DNA of 38,950 nucleotides from contig CASFFX010000012.1 of assembly GCA_949294085.1 (NCBI GenBank), positions 1 to 38,950 of the forward strand, written 5' to 3'. The position numbers and the translations under genes were made by a program. This stretch comes from an uncultured bacterium. GTDB taxonomy: Bacteria; Elusimicrobiota; Elusimicrobia; Elusimicrobiales; Elusimicrobiaceae. The notes under the pieces were generated by a model that had not been told where the DNA came from, searched no databases, and worked only from the letters and a program-made list of their open reading frames with translations. Position 1 is the first letter of the stretch; each line of letters opens with the position of its first letter. Positions 16,984 through 24,243 of this stretch are shown piece by piece.

Positions 16984-17526
16984 ATGAAGCAATATCTTAC
17001 TTTATTTTGGATTTTTGCCAAAATAGGCACTTTTACGCTGGGCGGCGGATACGCCATGCTGCCGCTGATTGAGCGGGAACTGGTGGACAAAAAAGCGTGG
17101 CTGGACCGGACGGAATTTTTGGACTGCGTAGCCGTGGCTCAGGCCGCGCCGGGGATTTTGGCCATCAACGTAGCCATTTTGGCCGGTTATAAAATCAAAA
17201 AATTTTGGGGCAGTACGGTGGCTTCGCTGGGGGCGGCGCTGCCGTCGTTTATCATCATTTTGCTTATTGCGCTGTTCTTCCGGGAATACGAGCATAACCC
17301 CGTGGTAAAGCGGGTGTTTATGGGGATTCGCCCGGCGGTAGTGGCTTTGATTGCGGTGCCGGTGTTTAATTTGTCCAAAACGGCGGGAATTACCTGGCGG
17401 ACGGTGTGGATTCCCGTGGTGTGTGCGGGGCTGGTGTGGGGGCTTAAAATGTCGCCGGTGTACGTGATTTTGGCCACGGGCGCGGGCGGGCTGCTGTATG
17501 CGCGCGCTAAACGGAGGAACCCGTGA
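16984..17526 (+). CDS. chrA: ChrA-family transporter, first half-size subunit
   Basis: Short-chain CHR transporter. The protein has the family start FAKIGTFTLGGGYAMLPLIE, the AVAQAAPGILAINVAILAGY segment and the conserved MGIRPAVVAL motif. 180 aa with about five to six membrane segments, i.e. half the length of classical ChrA. ATG 16984 is chosen over an upstream in-frame start at 16948 that would overlap the terminator. It overlaps the next gene by four bases (GTGA), so the two halves probably form a heterodimer. Chromate efflux is known for some members; the physiological anion here is unknown. No chrB regulator is near. Confidence 0.88.
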   Translation: MKQYLTLFWIFAKIGTFTLGGGYAMLPLIERELVDKKAWLDRTEFLDCVAVAQAAPGILAINVAILAGYKIKKFWGSTVASLGAALPSFIIILLIALFFREYEHNPVVKRVFMGIRPAVVALIAVPVFNLSKTAGITWRTVWIPVVCAGLVWGLKMSPVYVILATGAGGLLYARAKRRNP

Positions 17527-18047
17527 TTTACTGGCAATTATTCGTTACGTTTTTCAAAATCGGGTTATTTAATTTCGGCGGCGGGTACGCGATGATTTCG
17601 TTTATCCAGAACGAAGTGGTGTATAAACACCCCTGGCTTACAACGGCGGAATTTACCGACGTGGTGGCTATCAGCCAGGTAACGCCCGGCCCGGTGGGGA
17701 TTAATTTGGCCACCTACACCGGTTATACCGCGGCGGACAGCATTTGGGGGGCGGCGGTGGCCACATTTGCGGTGTGTTTGCCTTCCTTTGTTTTGATGTT
17801 GGCCGTCAGCCGGTACTTTTTGAAATACCGCCATGCGCCTGCGGTGGAGGCGGTTTTTTCGGGATTGCGGCCGGCGGTCATCGGGCTGATTGCGGCGGCG
17901 GCATTGGTGCTGTGCAACGGCGAAAACTTTGTGGATTACAAAAGCTTCTTGCTGTTTGCCGGGGCGTTTTGGGCCGTGTGGAAATACAAGGCGGGGCCGA
18001 TTGGCACGATTGCCGTTTGCGGCGTGCTGGGGTGGATATGCTATTGA
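17523..18047 (+). CDS. chrA: ChrA-family transporter, second half-size subunit
   Basis: Second half-size CHR protein, 174 aa, paralogous to the one before it: FKIGLFNFGGGYAMISFIQ, AISQVTPGPVGINLATYTGY and SGLRPAVIGL match position for position. It starts with GTG 17523, supported by GGAGG at 17513-17517, and overlaps the stop of the first gene. The pair is followed by an AT-rich terminator. Substrate uncertain, as for its partner. Confidence 0.88.
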   Translation: MIYWQLFVTFFKIGLFNFGGGYAMISFIQNEVVYKHPWLTTAEFTDVVAISQVTPGPVGINLATYTGYTAADSIWGAAVATFAVCLPSFVLMLAVSRYFLKYRHAPAVEAVFSGLRPAVIGLIAAAALVLCNGENFVDYKSFLLFAGAFWAVWKYKAGPIGTIAVCGVLGWICY

Positions 18048-18087
18048 AAAATAGTTAAAACTAACTTTTATTTTAATCCTAATTTCC

Positions 18088-18124
18088 TAAATATCCGTTT
18101 ATTTTTAGACGGATATTTATTTTT
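18088..18124 (+). terminator. AT-rich intrinsic terminator after the chrA pair
   Basis: TAAATATCCGT pairs perfectly (11 bp) with ACGGATATTTA around a 10-base loop, followed by a short T-run. The surrounding 130 bases are far more AT-rich than the flanking genes. Confidence 0.85.
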
Positions 18125-18136
18125 GCATTTATTTAC

Positions 18137-18165
18137 TTGTTAGTTTATCCTAACTTTTGTATAAT
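18137..18165 (+). promoter_or_regulatory. Sigma70-type promoter for the trypsin-like protein
   Basis: TTGTTA (18137-18142), 17-base spacer, TATAAT (18160-18165). The transcript would begin around 18172, right at the AGGAG ribosome binding site, leaving a leader of only about 10 bases. A GTTAG-N6-CTAAC inverted repeat (18139-18154) overlaps the -35 and spacer and could be an operator. Confidence 0.75.
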
Positions 18166-18181
18166 AAAAACAGGAGCATTT

Positions 18182-18916
18182 ATGCAAAAAAAGAAAGGAC
18201 TGCGAAAAAGCTTATTTGCCGCCTGTTTGGCGGTGTGGACCGTGGGAGGTGCGTATGCCGCCGCGGTGGAAGAACCTTCGCTGGCGCGTGCCCTGGTGCA
18301 GGCCCAGCAGGAGTACCGGCAGCGTGCCGTTACGGCAGAACTGTCGTTCGGGTGGAAGAAGAACGTGTATGTAAGCGATTTAGTGCACCGACACCGCCCC
18401 GGGTTTCAAGATGTACTGGTGCGCGTCCAGCGGGAAACAACCTCCTGCCATGGAGTGTGGGTGGCGGCGGCGGGCCGGGTGTGGGTGCCCCGGACCTGCG
18501 TGCAAGCCCCTCGGGGTTATTCGTTAGAGCGGGTCAAAGTAACTTTTGCAAACGGGCGGAGCGGCACGGGAACGGCCCAAAGTGTGGCTGTAAAAGGCGA
18601 GCTGGGGGAAGTGCGGGTGGCTGCAGATTTGACGAGGCAGTTGCCGTCCGTGCCGGTGGTGCGTGTGCCTGCGGGAAAAACCTTGAAAGACGTTTTAGGC
18701 GGCGGTGTGGACCGCGCGCTGATGGATTTTTATTTAAGTAGGGGGGTACTCTCGCCCCGTGCCAATCGGCTGATGGGCACGAAAAATACGCTTCGGTTGG
18801 GCGAGCCGTTTTTTTACCGGGGGCAGCTGGTCGGGCTGGTGAAGCAAGTGCCGCGGCGTCTGCCGGTGTCTGTTTGGGGTGGGTTGTCGCACAGGCAGTT
18901 GGTCCTGTTCCGGTAA
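18182..18916 (+). CDS. Secreted trypsin-fold protein, apparently without catalytic residues
   Basis: Secreted 244-aa protein with a signal peptide (residues ~1-27, ending in GGAYAAA). CAGGAG precedes ATG 18182. I see a degenerate chymotrypsin-fold pattern. C89 and C106 frame SCHGVWVAAAGRVWVPRTC, resembling the strand and C42-C58 disulfide before the catalytic His; PRTC stands where TAAHC is expected. Near the end LGEPFFYRGQLVGLV (206-220) resembles the GDSGGPL-x-G-LVGI region, but the Ser is missing. No convincing catalytic Asp is seen. This would make it a pseudoprotease or a binding protein. The fold assignment is inference from short motifs. It sits alone between its own promoter and terminator. 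Confidence 0.5.
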   Translation: MQKKKGLRKSLFAACLAVWTVGGAYAAAVEEPSLARALVQAQQEYRQRAVTAELSFGWKKNVYVSDLVHRHRPGFQDVLVRVQRETTSCHGVWVAAAGRVWVPRTCVQAPRGYSLERVKVTFANGRSGTGTAQSVAVKGELGEVRVAADLTRQLPSVPVVRVPAGKTLKDVLGGGVDRALMDFYLSRGVLSPRANRLMGTKNTLRLGEPFFYRGQLVGLVKQVPRRLPVSVWGGLSHRQLVLFR

Positions 18917-18970
18917 ACCCTTTCTCTATTGCTTCCTCTCCTAAAGCCAGGGACGGGGGAGTCTCCTATA

Positions 18971-19000
18971 AGCCGCTGGGCGAATCCCGGCGGCTTTTTT
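18971..19000 (+). terminator. Intrinsic terminator after the trypsin-like gene
   Basis: AGCCGCTGGG pairs with CCCGGCGGCT (one G-U pair) around CGAAT, followed by a T-run. Confidence 0.9.
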
Positions 19001-19035
19001 GTCGTTTGGGGCTCGGGAACGTGGCGTGAGCCGAC

Positions 19036-19060
19036 AAAAAACCCCGCCTGTTGGGCGGGG
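19036..19060 (-). terminator. Intrinsic terminator for the minus-strand metallopeptidase
   Basis: Read on the minus strand: CCCCGCC, loop CAACA, GGCGGGG, then six T. It lies just downstream of the stop codon at 19078. Confidence 0.92.
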
Positions 19061-19077
19061 CTGTTGGAAAAGCAGAT

Positions 19078-19797
19078 TTATTTTTCCGAGGGTCCGGTTT
19101 CGTTGGGTGCCTCTTGGTCCGGCGTCGGCGAAGCGGCTTCTTGCGGGGCCGGTTCGGCCGTTTCCGGCGTCGGTTCGCGGTAGGTCAGTTCCACTTCGGC
19201 AAAGACGGCGCCTTTGTTTTCGTTTAACCAGCGGCGGTGGATTTTGTAGTCGGGGCAGAACTGCGCCACCAATTGCCAATATTCCTGCCCGTGATTCATG
19301 TGCACCAAATGGCACAGCTCATGCACGATTAAATAATCCTGCACGGCCAGCGGCATTTTGACAATGCGGTAGGAGTAGTTGATGTTTTTCTTGCCCGAAC
19401 AGCTGGCCCAGCAGGTGCGCTGGTCCTTAATGACGATGTTGTTGTATTCCACGCCAATTTTTTCCGCCCAGTCTTTGGTTTTGGCTTTCAGCGTTTCGTT
19501 GGCTTTGCTGCGCAGCCACGCCGTTACCAAGGCGGACGGATCGGAATTTTTGGACTGTAAATAAACGTGAAAAATTTCCCCGTCAAACGCCACGCCTTCT
19601 TCCTGGTCCGGCGTTACGTACATGCGGGCTTCGTACAAATTCCCGTTGTAAAGCACCCGGTTGCCTTCCGCGGGGGATTGCCCGCCGGCGGTCTGCGTGC
19701 CCGCGGCGTCCGGCTGGCCGAACACTTCGGGCAGTTCTTTTTTAAGCCGTTCAATAAAGAGTTTTACGTCGCTGATGACGGTTTGCGTATCTGCCAT
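19078..19797 (-). CDS. YgjP-like zinc metallopeptidase (M48/SprT-related)
   Basis: Putative zinc-dependent metallopeptidase of the YgjP/DUF45 family. The signature is clear: VHELCHLVHMNHGQEYWQLV with the HExxH zinc site, followed by CPDYKIHRRWLNENKG. A preceding CWASCSGKKNINYSYRIVKMP segment is also typical. 239 aa; the last ~40 residues after the family domain are a Pro/Glu/Ala-rich tail. I choose ATG at 19797 because longer in-frame reading would run through the promoter and antisense to gcvT. The start is about 2 bases from the likely transcription start, so the mRNA may be nearly leaderless. Its substrate is unknown. Confidence 0.85.
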   Translation of the reverse strand: MADTQTVISDVKLFIERLKKELPEVFGQPDAAGTQTAGGQSPAEGNRVLYNGNLYEARMYVTPDQEEGVAFDGEIFHVYLQSKNSDPSALVTAWLRSKANETLKAKTKDWAEKIGVEYNNIVIKDQRTCWASCSGKKNINYSYRIVKMPLAVQDYLIVHELCHLVHMNHGQEYWQLVAQFCPDYKIHRRWLNENKGAVFAEVELTYREPTPETAEPAPQEAASPTPDQEAPNETGPSEK

Positions 19798-19802
19798 ATA
19801 TA

Positions 19803-19836
19803 CATTGTATAAAAAACGGTCAAATTTTATACAATG
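19803..19836. promoter_or_regulatory. Palindromic bidirectional promoter between peptidase gene and gcvT
   Basis: CATTGTATAAAA (19803-19814) and TTTTATACAATG (19825-19836) form a perfect 12-bp inverted repeat with a 10-base spacer. On the plus strand it gives TTGTAT-N17-TATACA (19805-19833) for gcvT; by symmetry the minus strand has the same elements for the peptidase gene. Each -35 overlaps the opposite -10. The repeat could also be a regulator site. The region is too short for a glycine riboswitch. Confidence 0.75.
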
Positions 19837-19860
19837 GACATATACTTTTGGAGGCATTTT

Positions 19861-20943
19861 GTGACCCAATCCAATTTGCAAAAAACCCCGCTCTGCGCCG
19901 CTTGTGAAGCCGCCGGCGGGAAAATGGTGGATTTCCACGGGTGGCTTTTGCCCGTGCAGTTTGAAGGCATTTTGGCCGAACACAAAGCCGTGCGCGAAGC
20001 CGCCGGTATGTTTGACGTTTCCCACATGGGGCAAATTTTTGTGGAAGGGAAAGACGCCTGGCCGTTCTTGCAATACATCAATTGCAACAACATCAAAAAC
20101 GAACCCGGCGCCGGAGTTTATTCCCATATTCTGACCGAAAAGGGCACGATTATTGACGACGCCATTTCGTTTTGCCTGACGCCGGAAAAATTTTTGGTCG
20201 TGGTCAACGCCGCCTGCATTGCCGAAGATTTTGCCTGGTTTGAAAAGCAGGCCGCCCGGTTTGACGTTGCCGTGCGCAACGAAAGCGCCCGCTGGGCGAT
20301 GCTGGCCGTACAGGGGCCCCAGGCCGTAGAACAAGTGAGCAAACTGCTGCCGCAGGCGCACAGCTTGGCGCGGTTTCATATTACGGAAATAGAACTGTTT
20401 GGGGCCAAAGGCTACCTGACCCGCACCGGTTATACCGGCGAGGACGGGGTGGAAATTATGCTCCCCAACGACCGGATTGAATTATTGTGGAACGCGCTGT
20501 TAAAACAAGGGGTAAAACCCTGCGGGCTAGGCGCGCGCGACGTGCTGCGCCTGGAAGCGGGATACTTGCTTAACGGCGCCGATGCCGACCAAACCCGCAC
20601 GCCGTATGAAGCCGGCTGTGGGTGGGTGGTCAAACTGGCCAAAGAAAATTTTGTAGGGAAGGACGCGCTCGCGGCCCAAAAAGCACAGGGAGTCAAAGAA
20701 AAGCTGACCGGTTTTGTGCTTCAAGGCCCCGGTGTGCCGCGCGCCGGCTGCAAGGTGTTTGTCGGTGCGGAAGAAAAAGGCGTGCTTACCAGCGGGACGT
20801 ATTCGCCTTTGTTCAAAGGAATTGCCGTCGGCTATTTGGCGGCGGACGCCGCCGTGGCGGGTAACGAAGTGGAGCTGGAAATCCACGGCAAACGGGTAAA
20901 GGCCCAAGTGGTCAAAACCCCCTTTTATAAAAACCGAGTTTAA
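19861..20943 (+). CDS. gcvT: Glycine cleavage system T protein (aminomethyltransferase)
   Basis: Transfers the methylene group from aminomethyl-lipoyl-GcvH to tetrahydrofolate and releases ammonia. The family start GGKMVDFHGWLLPVQFEG and FDVSHMGQIFVEG are present, as are TRTGYTGEDGVEIM and GLGARDVLRLEAGYLL. I choose GTG 19861 (360 aa) because GGAGG at 19850-19854 is ideally placed; the in-frame ATG 19834 lies inside the promoter palindrome. First gene of the gcvT-gcvH-gcvPA-gcvPB cluster. The dihydrolipoyl dehydrogenase (L protein) gene is not in the window. Confidence 0.95.
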   Translation: MTQSNLQKTPLCAACEAAGGKMVDFHGWLLPVQFEGILAEHKAVREAAGMFDVSHMGQIFVEGKDAWPFLQYINCNNIKNEPGAGVYSHILTEKGTIIDDAISFCLTPEKFLVVVNAACIAEDFAWFEKQAARFDVAVRNESARWAMLAVQGPQAVEQVSKLLPQAHSLARFHITEIELFGAKGYLTRTGYTGEDGVEIMLPNDRIELLWNALLKQGVKPCGLGARDVLRLEAGYLLNGADADQTRTPYEAGCGWVVKLAKENFVGKDALAAQKAQGVKEKLTGFVLQGPGVPRAGCKVFVGAEEKGVLTSGTYSPLFKGIAVGYLAADAAVAGNEVELEIHGKRVKAQVVKTPFYKNRV

Positions 20944-20959
20944 CCGAAAGGAGAAAAAT

Positions 20960-21340
20960 ATGCATACCGAAGAAAATTGCCGTTTTGCCAAAACGCACGA
21001 GTGGGCCCATGTGGAAGGCGATATCGCCACCGTGGGCATCAGCAACCACGCGCAGGAAGAAATCAGCGATATCGTATTTGTGGATTTGCCCAAAGTGGGC
21101 CAACAGGTAACGGCGGGCCAAAACTGCTGTGTGATTGAGTCGGTCAAGTCCGCCTCCGAAATTTATGCACCCGTCAGCGGCGAAGTGGTGGAAGTGAACA
21201 CCGCCCTGGCCAACGATCCGGCGCTCGTCAACCGCGAGCCGCACGGCAACGGCTGGCTGTTTAAGGTCAAAATGACGGCCCCCGCCGAATACGAAAACTT
21301 GATGGATTTAACCGCTTACAAAGCCACCCTCAAAAAATAA
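20960..21340 (+). CDS. gcvH: Glycine cleavage system H protein (lipoyl carrier)
   Basis: Carrier whose lipoyl arm shuttles the aminomethyl group between P, T and L proteins. The lipoylated lysine is K63 in CVIESVKSASEIYAPVSG; the N-terminal KTHEWAHVEGDIATVGIS is typical. 126 aa, normal length. AAAGGAG precedes ATG 20960. A lipoate/octanoate transferase gene lies three genes downstream in the same unit and is the likely modifying enzyme. Confidence 0.97.
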   Translation: MHTEENCRFAKTHEWAHVEGDIATVGISNHAQEEISDIVFVDLPKVGQQVTAGQNCCVIESVKSASEIYAPVSGEVVEVNTALANDPALVNREPHGNGWLFKVKMTAPAEYENLMDLTAYKATLKK

Positions 21341-21355
21341 GCGGCCATACGAATT

Positions 21356-21382
21356 ATCCCCCGCTTATCGGCGGGGGATTTT
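21356..21382 (+). promoter_or_regulatory. Stem-loop between gcvH and gcvPA
   Basis: ATCCCCCGC and GCGGGGGAT form a perfect 9-bp stem with loop TTATCG, followed by only four T. This may be a weak terminator or attenuator that makes gcvTH transcripts more abundant than gcvP, fitting the need for excess H protein. Confidence 0.55.
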
Positions 21383-21399
21383 GAAAAGGACTTTTTGAT

Positions 21400-22728
21400 A
21401 TGTTTATTCCTCATACCCCGCAAGACCGCGAAGAAATGCTGCAAAAAATCGGCGTTTCGTCGGTCAAAGAACTGCTTGCGCAAATTCCGCAGGATTTGCT
21501 TTACCCCGTTTTGGATTTGCCGCGTGCGCTGAGCGAACAGGAACTTTCCGCCCATGTGCGCGCTTTGGCGGCCCGCAACAAACCGCTCAAAAATTTTATT
21601 GGGGCGGGCATTTACGAACATTTTATTCCCGCCGCCGTGCAGGCGCTTTCTTCGCGCGGCGAATTTTTAACCGCCTACACGCCCTACCAGGCCGAAGCCA
21701 GCCAGGGCACCCTGCAAACAATTTACGAGTTTCAAAGCTGTATCTGCTCGCTGTTTGATATGGACGTGGCAACCGCGTCCCATTACGACGGCGCTACCGC
21801 GCTGGCCGAAGCGGTGCTGGCTTGCCTGCGGATTACGGGCCGGAAGGAAATTTTAATTTCCGCCGCGCTGCACCCGCACTATAAAGAAGTGCTCCGCACG
21901 TACGTCCGCCATCAGCCGGGCGTGTGCGTGAAGGAATCGCCCTTTGGGGCGGACGGCGCGCTGGACCTGGCCGCGCTTGAGAAAAATCTGTCGGCCCAAA
22001 CGGCTTGTTTCGTCCTGCCGACGCCCAACTTTTTGGGTTGTTTGGAACGGGCGAACGAAGTGGCGGCACGGGTGCACCAGGCGGGCGCACTGCTGACGGC
22101 GGTGGTCAATCCGCTGGCCTTGGGCGTCATGCAGACGCCCGGTTCTTACGGAGCGGATTTTGCCGTAGCGGAAGGACAGCCGCTGGGAAACGCCATGAAT
22201 TTCGGCGGCCCCGGGCTGGGCATTATGACGGCTAAAAAAGCGTATATGCGCCAGCTGCCCGGGCGCATTGTCGGCATTGCCAAAGACAAAAACGGCCGCC
22301 GCGCCTTTGTGCTTACCTTGCAGGCGCGCGAACAGCATATCCGCCGCGAGAAAGCTTCCTCCAACATTTGTTCCAACGAGGCGCTGTGTGCGCTGAACGC
22401 CGTGATTTATTTGACGTTGCTGGGCCCGCAGGGCTTGCGGGAAGTGGCGGAACTGAATTTGGAACGGGCACACCAGCTGGCCGAACGGCTGGAAAAACTG
22501 CCCGGGTTTAAGCGCAAATTTACGGCGCCGTTTTTCAACGAATTTGTATTGGAGTGCCCGGTACCTGCAAAACAGATTGTCCGCAAATTGGAAAAGAAGG
22601 GAATCGGCGCCGGATACGCGCTGGGGGCTGATTTTAAGGGATTGGAAAACTGCCTGCTCGTTTGCGCCACGGAAACCAAAACCGAGGCCGATTTGCAGGC
22701 GTATGCCGACGCGCTGGGAGGAATTTGA
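21400..22728 (+). CDS. gcvPA: Glycine dehydrogenase (decarboxylating) subunit 1
   Basis: First subunit of the split P protein, which with GcvPB decarboxylates glycine using pyridoxal phosphate. Recognised by the start MFIPHTPQDREEMLQKIGV, FIGAGIYEHFIPAAVQ, YTPYQAEASQGTLQTIYEFQ and the ASHYDGATALAEAV region. 442 aa, normal for the subunit. It lacks the PLP lysine, which is on subunit 2. AAAAGGA stands before ATG 21400; gcvPB starts two bases after its stop. Confidence 0.96.
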   Translation: MFIPHTPQDREEMLQKIGVSSVKELLAQIPQDLLYPVLDLPRALSEQELSAHVRALAARNKPLKNFIGAGIYEHFIPAAVQALSSRGEFLTAYTPYQAEASQGTLQTIYEFQSCICSLFDMDVATASHYDGATALAEAVLACLRITGRKEILISAALHPHYKEVLRTYVRHQPGVCVKESPFGADGALDLAALEKNLSAQTACFVLPTPNFLGCLERANEVAARVHQAGALLTAVVNPLALGVMQTPGSYGADFAVAEGQPLGNAMNFGGPGLGIMTAKKAYMRQLPGRIVGIAKDKNGRRAFVLTLQAREQHIRREKASSNICSNEALCALNAVIYLTLLGPQGLREVAELNLERAHQLAERLEKLPGFKRKFTAPFFNEFVLECPVPAKQIVRKLEKKGIGAGYALGADFKGLENCLLVCATETKTEADLQAYADALGGI

Positions 22729-22730
22729 AA

Positions 22731-24179
22731 ATGGAACCTATTTTGAAACACAACCAGCTGTCTTTGGAAAAATCCCGCCCCGGCCGCCGCGGCGTGCGCT
22801 TTACGCCGGCCCAACACCCGGCGCAGACGTATTTGCCGCAGGCCTATCTGCGCAAAGAGGCGCCGCGTTTGCCGGAATTGTCCGAATTTGAAACGGTGCG
22901 CCATTTTACGCGCCTGTCCGAGCTGAACTATTGTTTGGACGGGGAATTCTATCCGTTGGGTTCCTGCACGATGAAGTATAACCCCAAAGCGTATGATGTG
23001 TTAAGCGCGCTGGACGGGTTTACCCAGGTGCACCCGTTTGCGCCGGAATCTTCGGTGCAGGGCACGCTGGAGATGCTCTACCGTTTTGAAGAACTGCTTA
23101 AAAAAGTAACGGGGCTGGCCGCGTTTACGCTGCAGCCGGCCGCCGGTGCCCACGGCGAGCTGACCGGCATTTTGACGGCCCGCGCTTATCACGATGCCCG
23201 CAAGGATTTCAAACGCACGGAAGTCATTGTGCCCGATACGGCCCACGGCACCAACCCGGCTACCGCTCATATGGCGGGCTATACGGTAATTAATATTCAG
23301 TCGGCGCCCGACGGCTGTGTGGACAAAGAGGCGCTGCAGAAGGCCCTGTCGGACAAAACGGCCGTTGTCATGCTGACCGTGCCGAACACGGTGGGCCTGT
23401 TTGAAAAAGACATCCGCGAAATTGCCGATATGGTGCACAAAGCCGGCGCGCTTTTTTATCTGGACGGCGCCAACTTCAACGCCTTGGCCGGCTTGGTAAA
23501 ACCGGCCGACTTGGGGGCCGATTTGATGCATTTGAACGTGCACAAAAGTTTTGCGGCCCCGCATGGCGGCGGCGGCCCCGGTGCCGGCCCGGTGGGGGCG
23601 GCGGCGCATGTGGCGCCCTTTTTGCCCAAACCCCGGGTGGAATACAAAAACGGCAAATACACCCTGCAGGGCAAACTGCCCAAAAGCTTGGGCAAAATGA
23701 AGGCGTTTTACGGCAACATGGCCGTTTGTCTGCGCGGGTATTGCTATTTGAGGCAGTTTGACGACGCCACGTTCAAAGACATTGCCGAAAACGCCGTCTT
23801 AAACGCCAACTACGTGCGTGCCGCGCTGAAAGGCAAATTCAATGCGTTTTTTGACCGTACGTGCATGCATGAATGCGTGCTGAGCATTAACCCGGCAGAA
23901 ATGAACGGGGTGCATACCTCCGACATTGCCAAACGCCTGTTGGATTACGGTTTTTATGCGCCCACCATTTACTTCCCGCTGATCGTGCCCGAAGCCATGA
24001 TGATTGAGCCGACGGAAACCGAAAGCAAACAAATGCTGGACGCGTTTGTGGCGGTGATGGAAAAAATCTATGACGAAATCCACATCGAGCCGCAAACCGT
24101 CAAGGACGCACCGCATACGCAATGCGTTTGTCGGATTGACGAAGTGTCTGCCGCGCGCGAACCCAACTTGCGGTGGTAA
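22731..24179 (+). CDS. gcvPB: Glycine dehydrogenase (decarboxylating) subunit 2
   Basis: PLP-carrying subunit of the two-part P protein. The PLP lysine is K272 in LNVHKSFAAPHGGGGPG. Other typical segments are FYPLGSCTMKYNPK, LQPAAGAHGELTG and DTAHGTNPATAHMAGY. I choose ATG 22731 (482 aa), with GGAGG in the end of gcvPA; the upstream in-frame start at 22662 lies deep inside gcvPA. The gene ends at 24179, followed by a GC-rich stem-loop. Confidence 0.96.
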   Translation: MEPILKHNQLSLEKSRPGRRGVRFTPAQHPAQTYLPQAYLRKEAPRLPELSEFETVRHFTRLSELNYCLDGEFYPLGSCTMKYNPKAYDVLSALDGFTQVHPFAPESSVQGTLEMLYRFEELLKKVTGLAAFTLQPAAGAHGELTGILTARAYHDARKDFKRTEVIVPDTAHGTNPATAHMAGYTVINIQSAPDGCVDKEALQKALSDKTAVVMLTVPNTVGLFEKDIREIADMVHKAGALFYLDGANFNALAGLVKPADLGADLMHLNVHKSFAAPHGGGGPGAGPVGAAAHVAPFLPKPRVEYKNGKYTLQGKLPKSLGKMKAFYGNMAVCLRGYCYLRQFDDATFKDIAENAVLNANYVRAALKGKFNAFFDRTCMHECVLSINPAEMNGVHTSDIAKRLLDYGFYAPTIYFPLIVPEAMMIEPTETESKQMLDAFVAVMEKIYDEIHIEPQTVKDAPHTQCVCRIDEVSAAREPNLRW

Positions 24180-24208
24180 GCCGCCGGACGGACGCTGATT
24201 TGGTTCAC

Positions 24209-24236
24209 GGCCTCCGCCGCGGGTGCGGCGGGGGCC
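24209..24236 (+). promoter_or_regulatory. Strong GC-rich stem-loop before the lipoate transferase gene
   Basis: GGCC-T-CCGCCGC pairs with GCGGCGG-G-GGCC around a GGGT loop (12 pairs with one T-G). There is no U-tail. The 3' arm contains the only G-rich stretch that could serve as ribosome binding site for ATG 24244, so translation of that gene may be low unless the hairpin is opened. Confidence 0.55.
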
Positions 24237-24243
24237 GCAAAAT

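Noticed and set aside
18929..19361. Small plus-strand open frames after the trypsin-like gene
   Set aside because: They cross two terminators and lie antisense to the metallopeptidase gene; no ribosome binding site or domain.
19798..19860. Glycine riboswitch upstream of gcvT
   Set aside because: The predicted leader is only about 20 bases and the upstream DNA is the divergent promoter; there is no room for the aptamer.
19798..20379. N-terminal extension of the minus-strand metallopeptidase by 194 residues
   Set aside because: It would run through the palindromic promoter and antisense to gcvT; the family domain begins after ATG 19797.
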